NCBI GenBank assembly: GCA_934539295.1
Contig: CAKTCN010000039.1
Coordinates: 1 to 22,959, forward strand
Source of the DNA: an uncultured Allosphingosinicella sp.
Lineage (GTDB): Bacteria > Pseudomonadota > Alphaproteobacteria > Sphingomonadales > Sphingomonadaceae
Length of the DNA stretch: 22,959 bases
Direction: 5' to 3'
The translations under genes were made by a program, and so were the position numbers. The first letter of the stretch is position 1. Each line of letters begins with the position of its first letter. This document shows positions 8,038-15,938 of the stretch, piece by piece. Under the pieces are notes generated by a model. That model saw nothing but the letters and a program-made list of their open reading frames with translations. It did not search any database and was not told the origin of the DNA.

Positions 8038-8058
8038 TTTGCAGGGACATTCTGCAAA
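8038..8058. promoter_or_regulatory. Perfect dyad in the urcA-lysR divergent gap (candidate LysR operator)
   Basis: TTTGCAG (8038-8044) and CTGCAAA (8052-8058) are perfect inverted repeats separated by 7 bases. The dyad centre is about 53 bases upstream of the lysR start and 84 bases upstream of the UrcA start. LysR-type regulators bind such interrupted dyads in divergent promoters, so this is a good candidate autoregulatory site. Binding is inferred. Confidence 0.55.
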
Positions 8059-8100
8059 AATGAAGAACACAGCGCGCGGTGGATCGAGTAACATCGCGCC

Positions 8101-9012
8101 ATGTTCGACTGGAACGACCTTCGCTTCCTCATTGCCGTCGCCGACAGCGGAAGCACGCTGGCAGCCAGCCGGGCCATGCGGGTGAGCCAGACAACGGTCG
8201 CCCGCCGGCTCAAGGCACTGGAAGAGGCACTCGGGCTTATCCTCTTCGATCGGCGACAATCAGGCTATGTTCCGACTCCCGAAGGGAAGAAGCTGCTCGT
8301 GCTCGCTCGCCAGGTCGAGAATGCGGCCGGCCGTGTGGCGGAAAGGGCGTCGGCCTCTGCACGTGAGATAAGCGGGATCGTGCGCCTGACCACCCCCGAA
8401 ATCTACGCAACCACCGTCCTGCCGCCCATCCTGCGCGATCTGCACGAGGTGCAGCCTGCCATTCGGATCGAGCTCGATACCAGCCATGAGGTGCGTGACC
8501 TTGCCGCAGGCGCTGCCGATATCGCCCTGCGCAGCAATCCGGCGGATACGAGTAGCGGACTGGTCGGCAGGCGCGTCGGTTCGGATGATTGGACGCTCTA
8601 TTGCAGTCGCGCCTATGCGGACGCGAACGGCGTTCCTCGCACAAGAGCCGAATTGAGCAGCCATGTCGTGATCGGCGGCGGCGGGCAAGAGGTCTGGCGC
8701 CAGTACAAGGCGTGGCTCGACCGCAACAATCTGGCGGGCAGCGTAGCGATGCGCCACGATACGGTGACTGGCCTCCTTGCCGCGGTCCGCGCCGGGTTCG
8801 GCGTTGCCGTGCTGCCGGGGTTCTTCGCCGACCACGATCCGGACCTGGTGCGCTGCCTGCCGCCGATGGTGGAGGACGAGCGTTCGTTGTGGCTCCTCAC
8901 CCACGAGCGCCTCCGCCATGTGCCTCGCATCCGGATCGTCATGGACTTCCTCACCGAGCGATTGATCCGTCCCGCGCGGACGGACCTGGACCAGGCGCGG
9001 AAGAGAGCATGA
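8101..9012 (+). CDS. LysR family transcriptional regulator
   Basis: A 303-residue LysR-type DNA-binding regulator. The N-terminal winged helix-turn-helix is visible in residues about 1-60 (LRFLIAVADSGSTLAASRAM, VSQTTVARRLKALEEALG, LFDRR), followed by a linker helix and a two-lobed effector domain (about 90-295; for example VRLTTPEIYATTVLPPIL and AVRAGFGVAVLP). The ATG at 8101 fits the family start; the upstream ribosome site is weak. It is divergent from the UrcA gene and followed by a strong hairpin. The neighbours do not reveal a metabolic target, so the effector is unknown. Confidence 0.93.
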   Translation: MFDWNDLRFLIAVADSGSTLAASRAMRVSQTTVARRLKALEEALGLILFDRRQSGYVPTPEGKKLLVLARQVENAAGRVAERASASAREISGIVRLTTPEIYATTVLPPILRDLHEVQPAIRIELDTSHEVRDLAAGAADIALRSNPADTSSGLVGRRVGSDDWTLYCSRAYADANGVPRTRAELSSHVVIGGGGQEVWRQYKAWLDRNNLAGSVAMRHDTVTGLLAAVRAGFGVAVLPGFFADHDPDLVRCLPPMVEDERSLWLLTHERLRHVPRIRIVMDFLTERLIRPARTDLDQARKRA

Positions 9013-9013
9013 G

Positions 9014-9036
9014 CTGGCGGGCACCGGGCCCGCCAG
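9014..9036 (+). terminator. Strong hairpin right after the lysR stop
   Basis: CTGGCGGGC (9014-9022) and GCCCGCCAG (9028-9036) form a perfect 9-bp GC-rich stem with a 5-base loop, beginning two bases after the lysR stop codon. No run of T follows, so it is not a textbook intrinsic terminator; it may stop transcription with Rho or protect the 3' end. Confidence 0.5.
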
Positions 9037-9135
9037 ACCCTGGAGGGAACCGCGTCTTCCCCAAGACCCATCATTTTCAAGCACCGAGGGACGATCGATC
9101 GGCGGCAGACTAGGAGGCGGGTTGCCCCGCGAAGC

Positions 9136-9507
9136 TTATTCCTCTTCGGCCGCCTCGGCTTCTTCCTTGGTCTTGTGACTGATGCCCTTCTCCTCGGCGG
9201 GCGGGGCATAGACGGTGAAGAGCTTGAGCGGCTCGTCGCCCTTGTTGATGATGTTGTGCTTGGCGCCTTGCGGAATGACGATCATGTGGTTGGCGGAAAC
9301 CTTGGTGCGGCTGCCGTCCACCACGGCCTGGCCCTCGCCCGACACGAAGAACGTAGTCTGGTCGGCCTTGTGCGTCTCTTCGCCGATGTCGTCGCCGGGT
9401 TCGATGCTCATCAGCACGACCTGGATGTTGTCGTCATAATAGACTTCCTTCTGGAAGTTCTTGTTCTTGGTGGCGAGGTCGATCATGTCCTTGTTGAAGA
9501 CGGCCAT
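9136..9507 (-). CDS. Cupin domain-containing protein
   Basis: A small single-domain cupin of 123 residues with AAGGAG 7 bases before the ATG. The first cupin motif is recognisable around GDDIGEETHKADQ (His46, Gln50) and FFVSGEG; the second around VIPQGAKHNIIN (His84). The classic second His and Glu of motif 1 are not in their usual form, so metal binding by the standard 3-His-1-Glu set is uncertain. The last twenty residues are rich in Lys and Glu and probably disordered. It is convergent with lysR and lies downstream of the antiporter gene. Its role is unknown; small cupins of this type are found in many bacteria as stand-alone proteins. Confidence 0.88.
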   Translation of the reverse strand: MAVFNKDMIDLATKNKNFQKEVYYDDNIQVVLMSIEPGDDIGEETHKADQTTFFVSGEGQAVVDGSRTKVSANHMIVIPQGAKHNIINKGDEPLKLFTVYAPPAEEKGISHKTKEEAEAAEEE

Positions 9508-9579
9508 GGCGCTTCTCCTTGCATCGTGGGCTTGCCCTTGAACGGCGCGGACGTTCGAAAGCTCCGCCGCGCTTGTTCT

Positions 9580-10881
9580 TCAGCTATGAGCGGGACCCTG
9601 TAGCCCGGGCGGTGCCGCAGCATCGTCCGCGTCCGGATCACGGCCATGGCGGCGGTCGAGCGTGCGCATGATCGGCGTGACGGTCAGCCCATGCAGCAGG
9701 ATGGAGAAGAGGGCAACGAGGCCGACAATCGCCCATAACCGATCTGCATTGCCGAGTTCGAGGTGGTTGAGGCCATAAGCGAGATAGTAAAAGGAGCCGA
9801 CGCCGCGGATGCCGAAAAAGGCCAGCGTCATCTTCTCCGACCTGCTGGCACGATGGCCCGCGAGGCCGATCAAGCCACTGACGGGGCGGATCACGAGCAG
9901 GATGGCGAGCGCCGCAGCGACATCCACCCATTGCAGCGGCCGGAGCAAGCCGCTGACCAGCGCGCCTCCGAACAGCAGCAGCAGCACCATCATCGCGATC
10001 CGCTCCACCTGTTCGGTGATGTCGTGCATCTGGCGATTGAATTCATGGTCGCGATGCGAGCGGCGCAAAGTCAGCGCAGTTACGAATACCGCCAGGAAGC
10101 CATAGCACTGGATCAGTTCGGTGAGGCCGTAGGAGATGAATGTCGCCGAGATGGCGATGAGGCCGTCGCCCGTCTTCGACAATTGCGTGTCGGCGGGCAC
10201 GTGGAAGGTCAGCCACCCGAATGCGCGGCCGATCAGCCACCCGCCGATCACGCCGGCCGCGATCTCCCACAGGACATTGTGCAACAGCCACTTGGCCGCC
10301 CAAGGTTCACCTGTCGCCGCTGACAAGCCGAGCGCGATGGCGAGGTGGACGAAAGGGAATGCGAACCCGTCGTTGAGGCCGGCTTCGGAAGTCAGCCCGA
10401 ACCGAACCTCGTCTTCCTCGCCGCTCTTGGGTGGTCCGACCTGGACGTCGGCCGCGAGCACCGGGTCGGTAGGGGCCAGGCTGGCGGCAAGCAGCAGGGC
10501 AGCAACCCAGGGCAGCCCGAGCAACCATCCGCTTATCAGCGTGATCGCGAGAATGCCGAGCGGCATGGTGATGGCCAGCAGTCGCCAGGTCACGTGCCAC
10601 TTGCGCCAGCTGAACTGCCGATCGAGCTTGAGGCCTGCGCCCATCAGCGCGATGATCACGACGAATTCGGTAAAGCGCTCCGCCACCTGAGGGTAATCGA
10701 TCGGAAGCGGCCGCAGCGTGATCGTCGGCAGCGAGAAGAGGCAGGCGCCGATACCGATACATACGATCGGCAGTGACAAGGGCAGCCGCTTGAGTGCGAG
10801 CGGCAGCCACGCGACCAGCGCGATCAGCACCCCGGCCCCGGTGAGGAAGAGGATGTAGGGATCGGGTGTAAGTTCAGGCAT
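9580..10881 (-). CDS. Cation:proton antiporter (CPA1/NhaP-type)
   Basis: A 433-residue integral membrane protein with about 12 hydrophobic segments, belonging to the monovalent cation/proton antiporter superfamily. Family hallmarks are visible: ALMGAGLKLDRQF early, SLAPTDPVLAADVQVGPP with the ion-binding Asp, and SEAGLNDGFAFPFVHLAIALG. A role in exporting Na+ or K+ in exchange for H+ across the inner membrane follows from the family. The ATG at 10881 is taken as the start; a GTG at 10887 would add two residues, and no strong ribosome site is seen. It is divergent from trmL, with 115 bases between them. Cation choice cannot be told from the sequence. Confidence 0.92.
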   Translation of the reverse strand: MPELTPDPYILFLTGAGVLIALVAWLPLALKRLPLSLPIVCIGIGACLFSLPTITLRPLPIDYPQVAERFTEFVVIIALMGAGLKLDRQFSWRKWHVTWRLLAITMPLGILAITLISGWLLGLPWVAALLLAASLAPTDPVLAADVQVGPPKSGEEDEVRFGLTSEAGLNDGFAFPFVHLAIALGLSAATGEPWAAKWLLHNVLWEIAAGVIGGWLIGRAFGWLTFHVPADTQLSKTGDGLIAISATFISYGLTELIQCYGFLAVFVTALTLRRSHRDHEFNRQMHDITEQVERIAMMVLLLLFGGALVSGLLRPLQWVDVAAALAILLVIRPVSGLIGLAGHRASRSEKMTLAFFGIRGVGSFYYLAYGLNHLELGNADRLWAIVGLVALFSILLHGLTVTPIMRTLDRRHGRDPDADDAAAPPGLQGPAHS

Positions 10882-10996
10882 CTGCACGATTGCCTAACGA
10901 GGCTGGAGCATAAGCGTTCAGCCGTGCTGCATGCCCATCGTGTCGCCAGGTCCGGCTGGCCTTGCATGCGGCGATCCGCCACGCCACGAAGGCCTC

Positions 10997-11449
10997 ATGC
11001 GCATTGCCCTGTTTGAACCCGAAATCGCCGGCAATGTCGGCGCAATCATGCGACTTGGTGCATGTCTTGGCGCTGCGGTCGACCTGATCGAGCCGTTAGG
11101 CTTCGCGTGGGACGACCGCAGAGTGCGTCGAACCGCAATGGACTATATCGACCATGTCGATGTCGTCCGGCACGCCGATTTCGACGCTTTCAGGGCGGCC
11201 GTTACGCCGAGCAGGCTTGTCCTGTTCACCACCAAGTCCAGCCAATCCGCGTACGACTTCCGCTTCGGGCCCGAAGACGTGCTGCTATTCGGAAAGGAAA
11301 GCATGGGCGTGCCGCCGTCCGTGGCGGAGGCATGTCACGCACGGATCAGGCTACCCATGCGGCCGCAGGTACGGTCGCTGAACCTTGCCACATCTGCCGC
11401 GCTCGCGCTCGGCGAAGCCCTGCGGCAAACTGACACGTTACCAGGCTGA
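10997..11449 (+). CDS. trmL: tRNA (cytidine(34)-2'-O)-methyltransferase TrmL
   Basis: A SPOUT-family RNA methyltransferase of 150 residues, close to the usual size of TrmL. It uses S-adenosylmethionine to methylate the wobble ribose of certain tRNA-Leu species. The protein starts MRIALFEPEIAGNVGAIMR, as the family does, and the knotted C-terminal SAM-binding region is visible in LFGKESMGVP and RSLNLATSAALALGEAL. The ATG at 10997 has GAAGG about 4 bases upstream; a longer in-frame version from 10931 adds residues that do not match the family. It is the only plus-strand gene in this part of the window and is convergent with tRNA-Phe. Confidence 0.92.
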   Translation: MRIALFEPEIAGNVGAIMRLGACLGAAVDLIEPLGFAWDDRRVRRTAMDYIDHVDVVRHADFDAFRAAVTPSRLVLFTTKSSQSAYDFRFGPEDVLLFGKESMGVPPSVAEACHARIRLPMRPQVRSLNLATSAALALGEALRQTDTLPG

Positions 11450-11490
11450 GCGAGAATGCGGCGTGCCCGCGTAATCCCTTAACGGGAGAG

Positions 11491-11566
11491 TGGTGCCCAG
11501 GGACGGGATCGAACCGCCGACACTGCGATTTTCAGTCGCATGCTCTACCAACTGAGCTACCTGGGC
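11491..11566 (-). tRNA. tRNA-Phe (GAA)
   Basis: The 76-base gene folds into a full cloverleaf with GCCCAGG/CCTGGGC as acceptor stem, discriminator A and an encoded CCA end. The anticodon loop CTGAAAA gives GAA, reading Phe codons. It lies 42 bases after the yacG stop on the same strand, so it may be the last gene of the infA-maf-RNase-yacG transcript. Confidence 0.97.
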
Positions 11567-11608
11567 ATTCGCGGCATGTCTGCGCGAGAGCGGTGCCTAT
11601 AGAGGCGG

Positions 11609-11818
11609 TCAGCGCTCGCTGTCCAGCCCGTGTGCGCCACTTTCTTGCAACATTTCGTCCGCAGCCGGACCGGGCACGCGATAGGCGTCGCCGAGCCAGT
11701 TCAGGAGGTCGCGATCCTTGCAGCCCTGGCTACAGAACGGCGCGTGTTGAGGGTCGGCCGGCTTGCCGCAGAGCGGACAGGCGTTGCGATTGCGGCTAGG
11801 CGAAGGCGCTGTGGACAT
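11609..11818 (-). CDS. yacG: DNA gyrase inhibitor YacG (zinc-binding)
   Basis: A 69-residue zinc finger protein of the YacG family, which in E. coli binds GyrB and blocks gyrase. The four zinc ligands are visible: CPLC (Cys14, Cys17) and CSQGC (Cys29, Cys33), followed by the conserved KDRDLLNWLGDAYRVPG. The ATG at 11818 lies inside the end of the upstream RNase gene, overlapping it by 23 bases, which suggests coupled translation. The same gene order is common in Alphaproteobacteria. Confidence 0.93.
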   Translation of the reverse strand: MSTAPSPSRNRNACPLCGKPADPQHAPFCSQGCKDRDLLNWLGDAYRVPGPAADEMLQESGAHGLDSER

Positions 11819-12782
11819 GCCCGGCCGATATGGCGAGGGCGGCCTCGGCCCGCAAGGCGGTCGCGGTGCCGGTGCGGCGCGACAGTTCGGCGATCCAGTC
11901 GGGCTCCGCCTCAATCGCGGCGATGACGGAAGGTGCGGCAACCAGGGTGCGGGCGCCGTGGCCGGGCGTGCGCTCGGCCAGGCGCAGCAGCGCGCGGGCG
12001 GCGGCGCCGGCGGGATCGTCGCGCAGCAGCTCTGGTAGGGAGGCGCGAGGCCTGCGGCGCACGATCTGGATGAAGCCGAAGCCGTTCACCGCCGTGCGCT
12101 CGAACGGCTGCGGCAGGATGGCGTCGATGGCGGCGGCGACGCGCTGGCGAGCGTCCTTGCCGGCGCCGGTGGGAAGGTCGATGCCGATAGACCCGCCGAT
12201 CCCCATGCGGCGGATCGCCTGCGCGGCGGCCTCGGCTCCCGCCAACGCCAGGGCGGACGGGTCGAGCGTGCCGTCGACATCGAACAGGGTCATGGCGGGC
12301 GTGAGGCTCATGCGCAGCCCGCCGCTGGCAAAGGCGATCTCGCCGCGCGCCGCCTCGTCCAGCAACTCGCTCCAGCCGGCTTGTTCGAGAAGGTCGGGAC
12401 CATGGCTGGGGACCTGCGTCACACTTTCGCCGGCGAGCCTGTCAAGCAGCGACGGTCCGGGGCGCGGCGGATCCGCGCTGACGCGCCCCTTGGCGCGTTT
12501 GGGGCGGCCGGTCTCGGCAATCGGCTCGCGGGTGATCTCGACGGCAAGCGCGTTACCCTCGCCCACGCGCGGCGGGACAGGTTCGATCAGTATCTCGTCG
12601 CCTGCATCGGTCACCGCTATGGCGCGCTTGCCGGGGATCAGCATGTGCCGCAACCGCGCTGGGACGATGGCGCCCGTGCGCAGGGCCGTAGGCCGCTCGA
12701 TCGCGGCCTCGATTATGCGGCCGTCTTGAACAAGGACGGCGCGATCCTCGCCGATCCCCCGTTCGTAGAGCCATTCAGCCAA
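11796..12782 (-). CDS. Short ribonuclease E/G-like protein
   Basis: A 328-residue, compact relative of RNase E/G endoribonucleases. Residues about 1-100 form a diverged S1-like region (IGEDRAVLVQDGRIIEAAIE). The catalytic part keeps both expected metal-binding aspartates: TLFDVDGTLD, equivalent to the AIDINS motif of RNase E, and GSIGIDLPTG, equivalent to IVIDFIDM. The C-terminal CPxC zinc-link and long scaffold tail of RNase E are absent. I start at the TTG at 12782, which overlaps the maf stop by 8 bases, because the protein from there (LAEWLYERGIGEDRA) matches the family start. There is no clear ribosome site, consistent with coupling to maf. It probably cleaves RNA, but activity without the zinc-link is not assured. 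Confidence 0.85.
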   Translation of the reverse strand: MAEWLYERGIGEDRAVLVQDGRIIEAAIERPTALRTGAIVPARLRHMLIPGKRAIAVTDAGDEILIEPVPPRVGEGNALAVEITREPIAETGRPKRAKGRVSADPPRPGPSLLDRLAGESVTQVPSHGPDLLEQAGWSELLDEAARGEIAFASGGLRMSLTPAMTLFDVDGTLDPSALALAGAEAAAQAIRRMGIGGSIGIDLPTGAGKDARQRVAAAIDAILPQPFERTAVNGFGFIQIVRRRPRASLPELLRDDPAGAAARALLRLAERTPGHGARTLVAAPSVIAAIEAEPDWIAELSRRTGTATALRAEAALAISAGHVHSAFA

Positions 12783-13344
12783 GGGGAAAACCGGCGGCAC
12801 GGAGCAGGGCGGCGGTTTCGTAGACGGGCAGGCCGACCACGCCCGAATGGCTGCCCGACAGGAAGCGCACGAACATCTCGGCGCGGCCCTGGATCGCATA
12901 GCCCCCGGCCTTGCCCATGCCTTCGCCGCTTAGCACATAAGTGTCGATCTCGGCGTCGCTGAGGCGTTTGAAGGCGACAATCGTTTCCGACAAACGGGTG
13001 CGGGCGCGGCCCTGCGCGTCGACCAGGCAGACGGCGGAGAGGCAGCGGTGGCGGCGGCCGGACAGCAGCGCCAGCATGCGGCGCAGGTCCGCCTGGTCCT
13101 CCGGCTTGCCCAGAATGCGGCGGCCGACGGTGACGCTGGTGTCGCCGGCGAGCACCATCTCGTCCGCCTCGCGGGCGACCGCCTCCGCTTTCTCGCGCGC
13201 GACCCGCTCGACATAGGCGCGCGGCATCTCGCCCTTGCGCGGATCCTCGTCGATGTCGGGCGCGGCGATTCGATCGGGGACGATCCCGATCCGCGCCAGC
13301 AGCTCGCGGCGGCGCGGAGAGGTGGAGGCGAGGACGAGCCGCAC
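12775..13344 (-). CDS. maf: Maf-like nucleoside triphosphate pyrophosphatase
   Basis: A 189-residue Maf/HAM1-superfamily protein, which hydrolyses non-canonical or modified nucleoside triphosphates to monophosphates; older names call it a septum formation inhibitor. Motifs seen are LASTSPRRRELL at the N-terminus, AGDTSVTVG with the catalytic Asp region, LGKPED, YAIQGRAEMFV and SGVVGLPVYET. The start is a GTG at 13344, 11 bases after the infA stop, without a strong ribosome site. It is the second gene of the infA-maf-RNase-yacG block. Confidence 0.95.
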   Translation of the reverse strand: MRLVLASTSPRRRELLARIGIVPDRIAAPDIDEDPRKGEMPRAYVERVAREKAEAVAREADEMVLAGDTSVTVGRRILGKPEDQADLRRMLALLSGRRHRCLSAVCLVDAQGRARTRLSETIVAFKRLSDAEIDTYVLSGEGMGKAGGYAIQGRAEMFVRFLSGSHSGVVGLPVYETAALLRAAGFPLG

Positions 13345-13355
13345 CGGCCCGGCCG

Positions 13356-13574
13356 TTACTTGAAGCGGTAGGTGATGCGACCCTTGGTAAGGTCGTAAGG
13401 CGTCAGTTCGACGAGCACCTCGTCGCCGACGAGCACGCGGATGCGGTTCTTGCGCATCTTGCCCGCGGTGTGGCCCAGGATCTCATGATCGTTTTCGAGC
13501 CGGACGCGGAACATGGCGTTGGGCAGCAGTTCGACGACCTGCCCGCGCATTTCCAGAAGTTCTTCTTTAGCCAT
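13356..13574 (-). CDS. infA: Translation initiation factor IF-1
   Basis: A complete 72-residue IF-1, the usual length. The OB-fold sequence is nearly canonical ([43 protein letters not shown]). It binds the A site of the 30S subunit during initiation. AGGA stands 5 bases before the ATG. The leader between it and the hppA terminator is only about 58 bases and contains two small hairpins, so the promoter must lie there unless transcription reads through. It heads the operon leading to yacG and tRNA-Phe. Confidence 0.98.
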   Translation of the reverse strand: MAKEELLEMRGQVVELLPNAMFRVRLENDHEILGHTAGKMRKNRIRVLVGDEVLVELTPYDLTKGRITYRFK

Positions 13575-13586
13575 GAAAATCCTAAA

Positions 13587-13618
13587 CGGAGAAAAGCTCC
13601 GCGCACTTAGCGACTAAG
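13587..13618. promoter_or_regulatory. Two small inverted repeats in the infA leader
   Basis: CGGAG (13587-13591) pairs with CTCCG (13597-13601) over a 5-base loop, and CTTAG (13606-13610) pairs with CTAAG (13614-13618) over 3 bases. Both lie in the short gap upstream of infA. They could shape the leader RNA; no promoter hexamers are convincing here. Confidence 0.3.
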
Positions 13619-13632
13619 GCTCGAAAATGGAA

Positions 13633-13658
13633 CCCCGCCCGGTTTTGTCCGGGCGGGG
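13633..13658 (-). terminator. Intrinsic terminator of hppA
   Basis: CCCCGCCCGG and CCGGGCGGGG form a perfect 10-bp stem with a 6-base loop, 26 bases past the hppA stop. On the minus strand the stem is followed by TTCCATTTT, a moderately T-rich tail. This is the best intrinsic terminator in the window. Confidence 0.8.
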
Positions 13659-13662
13659 TCAG

Positions 13663-13680
13663 TTCAACTGAAAAGTTGAA
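13663..13680 (-). repeat. AT-rich hairpin between the hppA stop and its terminator
   Basis: TTCAACT (13663-13669) and AGTTGAA (13674-13680) form a perfect 7-bp stem with a GAAA loop, 3 bases after the hppA stop codon. It lies just before the GC-rich terminator and may be a 3' end stability element. Confidence 0.45.
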
Positions 13681-13683
13681 GTG

Positions 13684-15831
13684 TCAGCCTGCGCCGTGGC
13701 CCGCAAGCGCGGCGAGCAGCAGCAGGGCGACGATGTTGGTGATCTTGATCATCGGGTTCACCGCCGGGCCGGCCGTGTCCTTGTAGGGATCGCCGACCGT
13801 GTCGCCGGTCACCGCGGCCTTGTGGGCCTCGCTGCCTTTGCCGCCGTGATTGCCGTCCTCGATATACTTCTTGGCATTGTCCCAGGCGCCGCCGCCGCTG
13901 GTCATGGACAGGGCCACGAACAGGCCCGACACGATCACGCCGAGCAGCAGGGCACCGAGTGCGGCGAAGCCGTTGGCCTGGCCCGCGGTCCAGTTGATGA
14001 TGTAATAGACCGCGATCGGCGCGAGCACCGGCAGCAGCGAGGGGATGATCATCTCCTTGATCGCGGCGCGAGTGACTAGGTCGACGGTGCGGGCATAGTT
14101 AGGTCGCGACGTGCCCTGCATGATGCCGGGATTGTCGCGGAACTGCGCGCGCACTTCTTCCACCACCGATCCGGCGGCGCGGCCGACCGCGGTCATGCCC
14201 ATGGCGCCGAACAGATAGGGGAGCAGCGCGCCGAGCAGCAGGCCGACGATGACATACGGATTGGACAAGGAGAAATCGACCGCAAGGCCGGGGAAGAAGA
14301 GCCTGAGGTCGGTCGTATAGGCGCCGAACAAGACCAGGGCGGCAAGGCCGGCCGATCCGATCGCATAGCCCTTGGTCACCGCCTTGGTGGTGTTGCCCAC
14401 GGCATCGAGCGCGTCGGTGCGGATGCGGACTTCATCCTCCAGCCCTGCCATTTCGGCGATGCCGCCGGCATTGTCGGTGACGGGTCCATAGGCGTCCAGC
14501 GCCACCACCATGCCGGCAAGCGCCAGCATCGCGGTCGCAGCGAAGGCGATGCCGATCAGGCCGGCGAGCTGGTAGGCGACGACGATGCCGACGCAGATCA
14601 CGATCGTGGGCAAGGCGGTCGATTCGAGGCTGACGGCCAGGCCCTGTATGACGTTGGTGCCGTGGCCGGTTTCCGACGCGCGGGCGATCGATTTCACCGG
14701 GCGGTAATTGGTGCCGGTATAATATTCGGTGATCCACACGATGAGGCCCGTGACGGCAAGGCCGACGAGCATCGCGAAGAACAGGTCCCATCCGGTGAAA
14801 GCGGTGCCCGCGACGACCTGTGGTTCGGCCTCCAGGCCACCGGCAGTGCGCGGGCCGCCATAGACTGCGTTCATGTCGCCCAGCGTCCATTGCGTGGCCA
14901 GGTAGATTGCCGGGATCGACAGAAGCGCGGTCAGCCAGAAGCCCTTGTAGAGCGCGCCCATGATCGACTCCTTGCGCCCGAGGCGGACGAAATAGGTGCC
15001 GATGATGGAGCTGATGATGCACACGCCGCCGATGATGAGCGGCAGGCTCATGAGCGCGAGCACGTCGCCCCCGGTGGCGCCGACCAGCAGGGCGATCAGC
15101 ACCATGGTGGCGCCGACCGTGACGACATAGGTTTCGAAAAGGTCGGCAGCCATGCCGGCGCAGTCGCCGACGTTGTCGCCCACGTTATCTGCGATCACGG
15201 CCGGATTGCGGGGATCATCCTCGGGAATGCCGGCCTCGACCTTGCCGACCAGGTCGGCGCCGACGTCCGCGGCCTTGGTGAAGATGCCGCCGCCAAGGCG
15301 CGCGAAGATGGAGATGAGCGAGGCGCCGAAGGCGAGCGCCACCAGCGAGTCCACTACCTGGCGGCTCGCCGGGTCGGCGCCCTGCACGCCTACCAGCACG
15401 TAGAAGAAGACGGCGATGGCGAGTAGAGCGAGGCCTGCGACCAGCAGGCCGGTGATCGCGCCGGAACGGAAGGCGACGGTGAGGCCGCGCTGCAGGCTGG
15501 TGCGCGCCGCCTCGGCCGTGCGCACATTGGCGCGCACCGAGATGTTCATGCCGATATAGCCGGCGACACCCGACAGGATCGCGCCGATCAGGAAGCCGAT
15601 TGTCGAGTTCACGCCGAGGAAGAGGAAGACCAGGACGGCGACGATCGCGCCGACGATGGCGATGGTCGTATATTGCCGGCCGAGATAGGCCTTGGCGCCT
15701 TCCTGGATCGCCTCGGCGACGTGGAGCATGCGTTCGTTGCCGGCCGGGCTTTTCAGCACCTGGCCGCTGGTGATGGCGCCATAGATGATGGCTAGTAAGC
15801 CGCAGGCTATCGCCGCGAGAACGACTGTCAT
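13684..15831 (-). CDS. hppA: Proton-pumping membrane pyrophosphatase, K+-independent type
   Basis: A 715-residue, about 16-pass membrane enzyme that couples hydrolysis of pyrophosphate to proton pumping. The substrate site is visible as [19 protein letters not shown] and [19 protein letters not shown], with the second Asp cluster near the end ([18 protein letters not shown]). The sequence [10 protein letters not shown] carries Lys at the position that separates K+-independent (Lys) from K+-dependent (Ala) pumps, so this enzyme should not need K+. GGAGG lies about 10 bases before the ATG at 15831. It follows nusB-thiL on the same strand, with a 107-base gap where a weak TTGCAA/TTACAC promoter-like pair is seen. 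Length and motifs are complete. Confidence 0.97.
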   Translation of the reverse strand: MTVVLAAIACGLLAIIYGAITSGQVLKSPAGNERMLHVAEAIQEGAKAYLGRQYTTIAIVGAIVAVLVFLFLGVNSTIGFLIGAILSGVAGYIGMNISVRANVRTAEAARTSLQRGLTVAFRSGAITGLLVAGLALLAIAVFFYVLVGVQGADPASRQVVDSLVALAFGASLISIFARLGGGIFTKAADVGADLVGKVEAGIPEDDPRNPAVIADNVGDNVGDCAGMAADLFETYVVTVGATMVLIALLVGATGGDVLALMSLPLIIGGVCIISSIIGTYFVRLGRKESIMGALYKGFWLTALLSIPAIYLATQWTLGDMNAVYGGPRTAGGLEAEPQVVAGTAFTGWDLFFAMLVGLAVTGLIVWITEYYTGTNYRPVKSIARASETGHGTNVIQGLAVSLESTALPTIVICVGIVVAYQLAGLIGIAFAATAMLALAGMVVALDAYGPVTDNAGGIAEMAGLEDEVRIRTDALDAVGNTTKAVTKGYAIGSAGLAALVLFGAYTTDLRLFFPGLAVDFSLSNPYVIVGLLLGALLPYLFGAMGMTAVGRAAGSVVEEVRAQFRDNPGIMQGTSRPNYARTVDLVTRAAIKEMIIPSLLPVLAPIAVYYIINWTAGQANGFAALGALLLGVIVSGLFVALSMTSGGGAWDNAKKYIEDGNHGGKGSEAHKAAVTGDTVGDPYKDTAGPAVNPMIKITNIVALLLLAALAGHGAG

Positions 15832-15938
15832 TGAGCCAATTCCTCCCTAAATGCCGGGCAGGACTTGAACGCCTCTATGCGCCCGGTCGTGGCGGAAGGT
15901 GTAACAGCCGGGGGGAAGGTTGCAAGCGGCTGCCTGCC

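Noticed and set aside
11462..11490. Small inverted repeat TCCC-TTAAC-GGGA after trmL / after tRNA-Phe as a terminator
   Set aside because: The stem is only 4 base pairs and lacks a T-run, so it is too weak to call.
14662..15426. Plus-strand open frame opposite hppA
   Set aside because: It runs across the conserved catalytic region of hppA in reverse; the Asp/His-rich product mirrors the codons of hppA.
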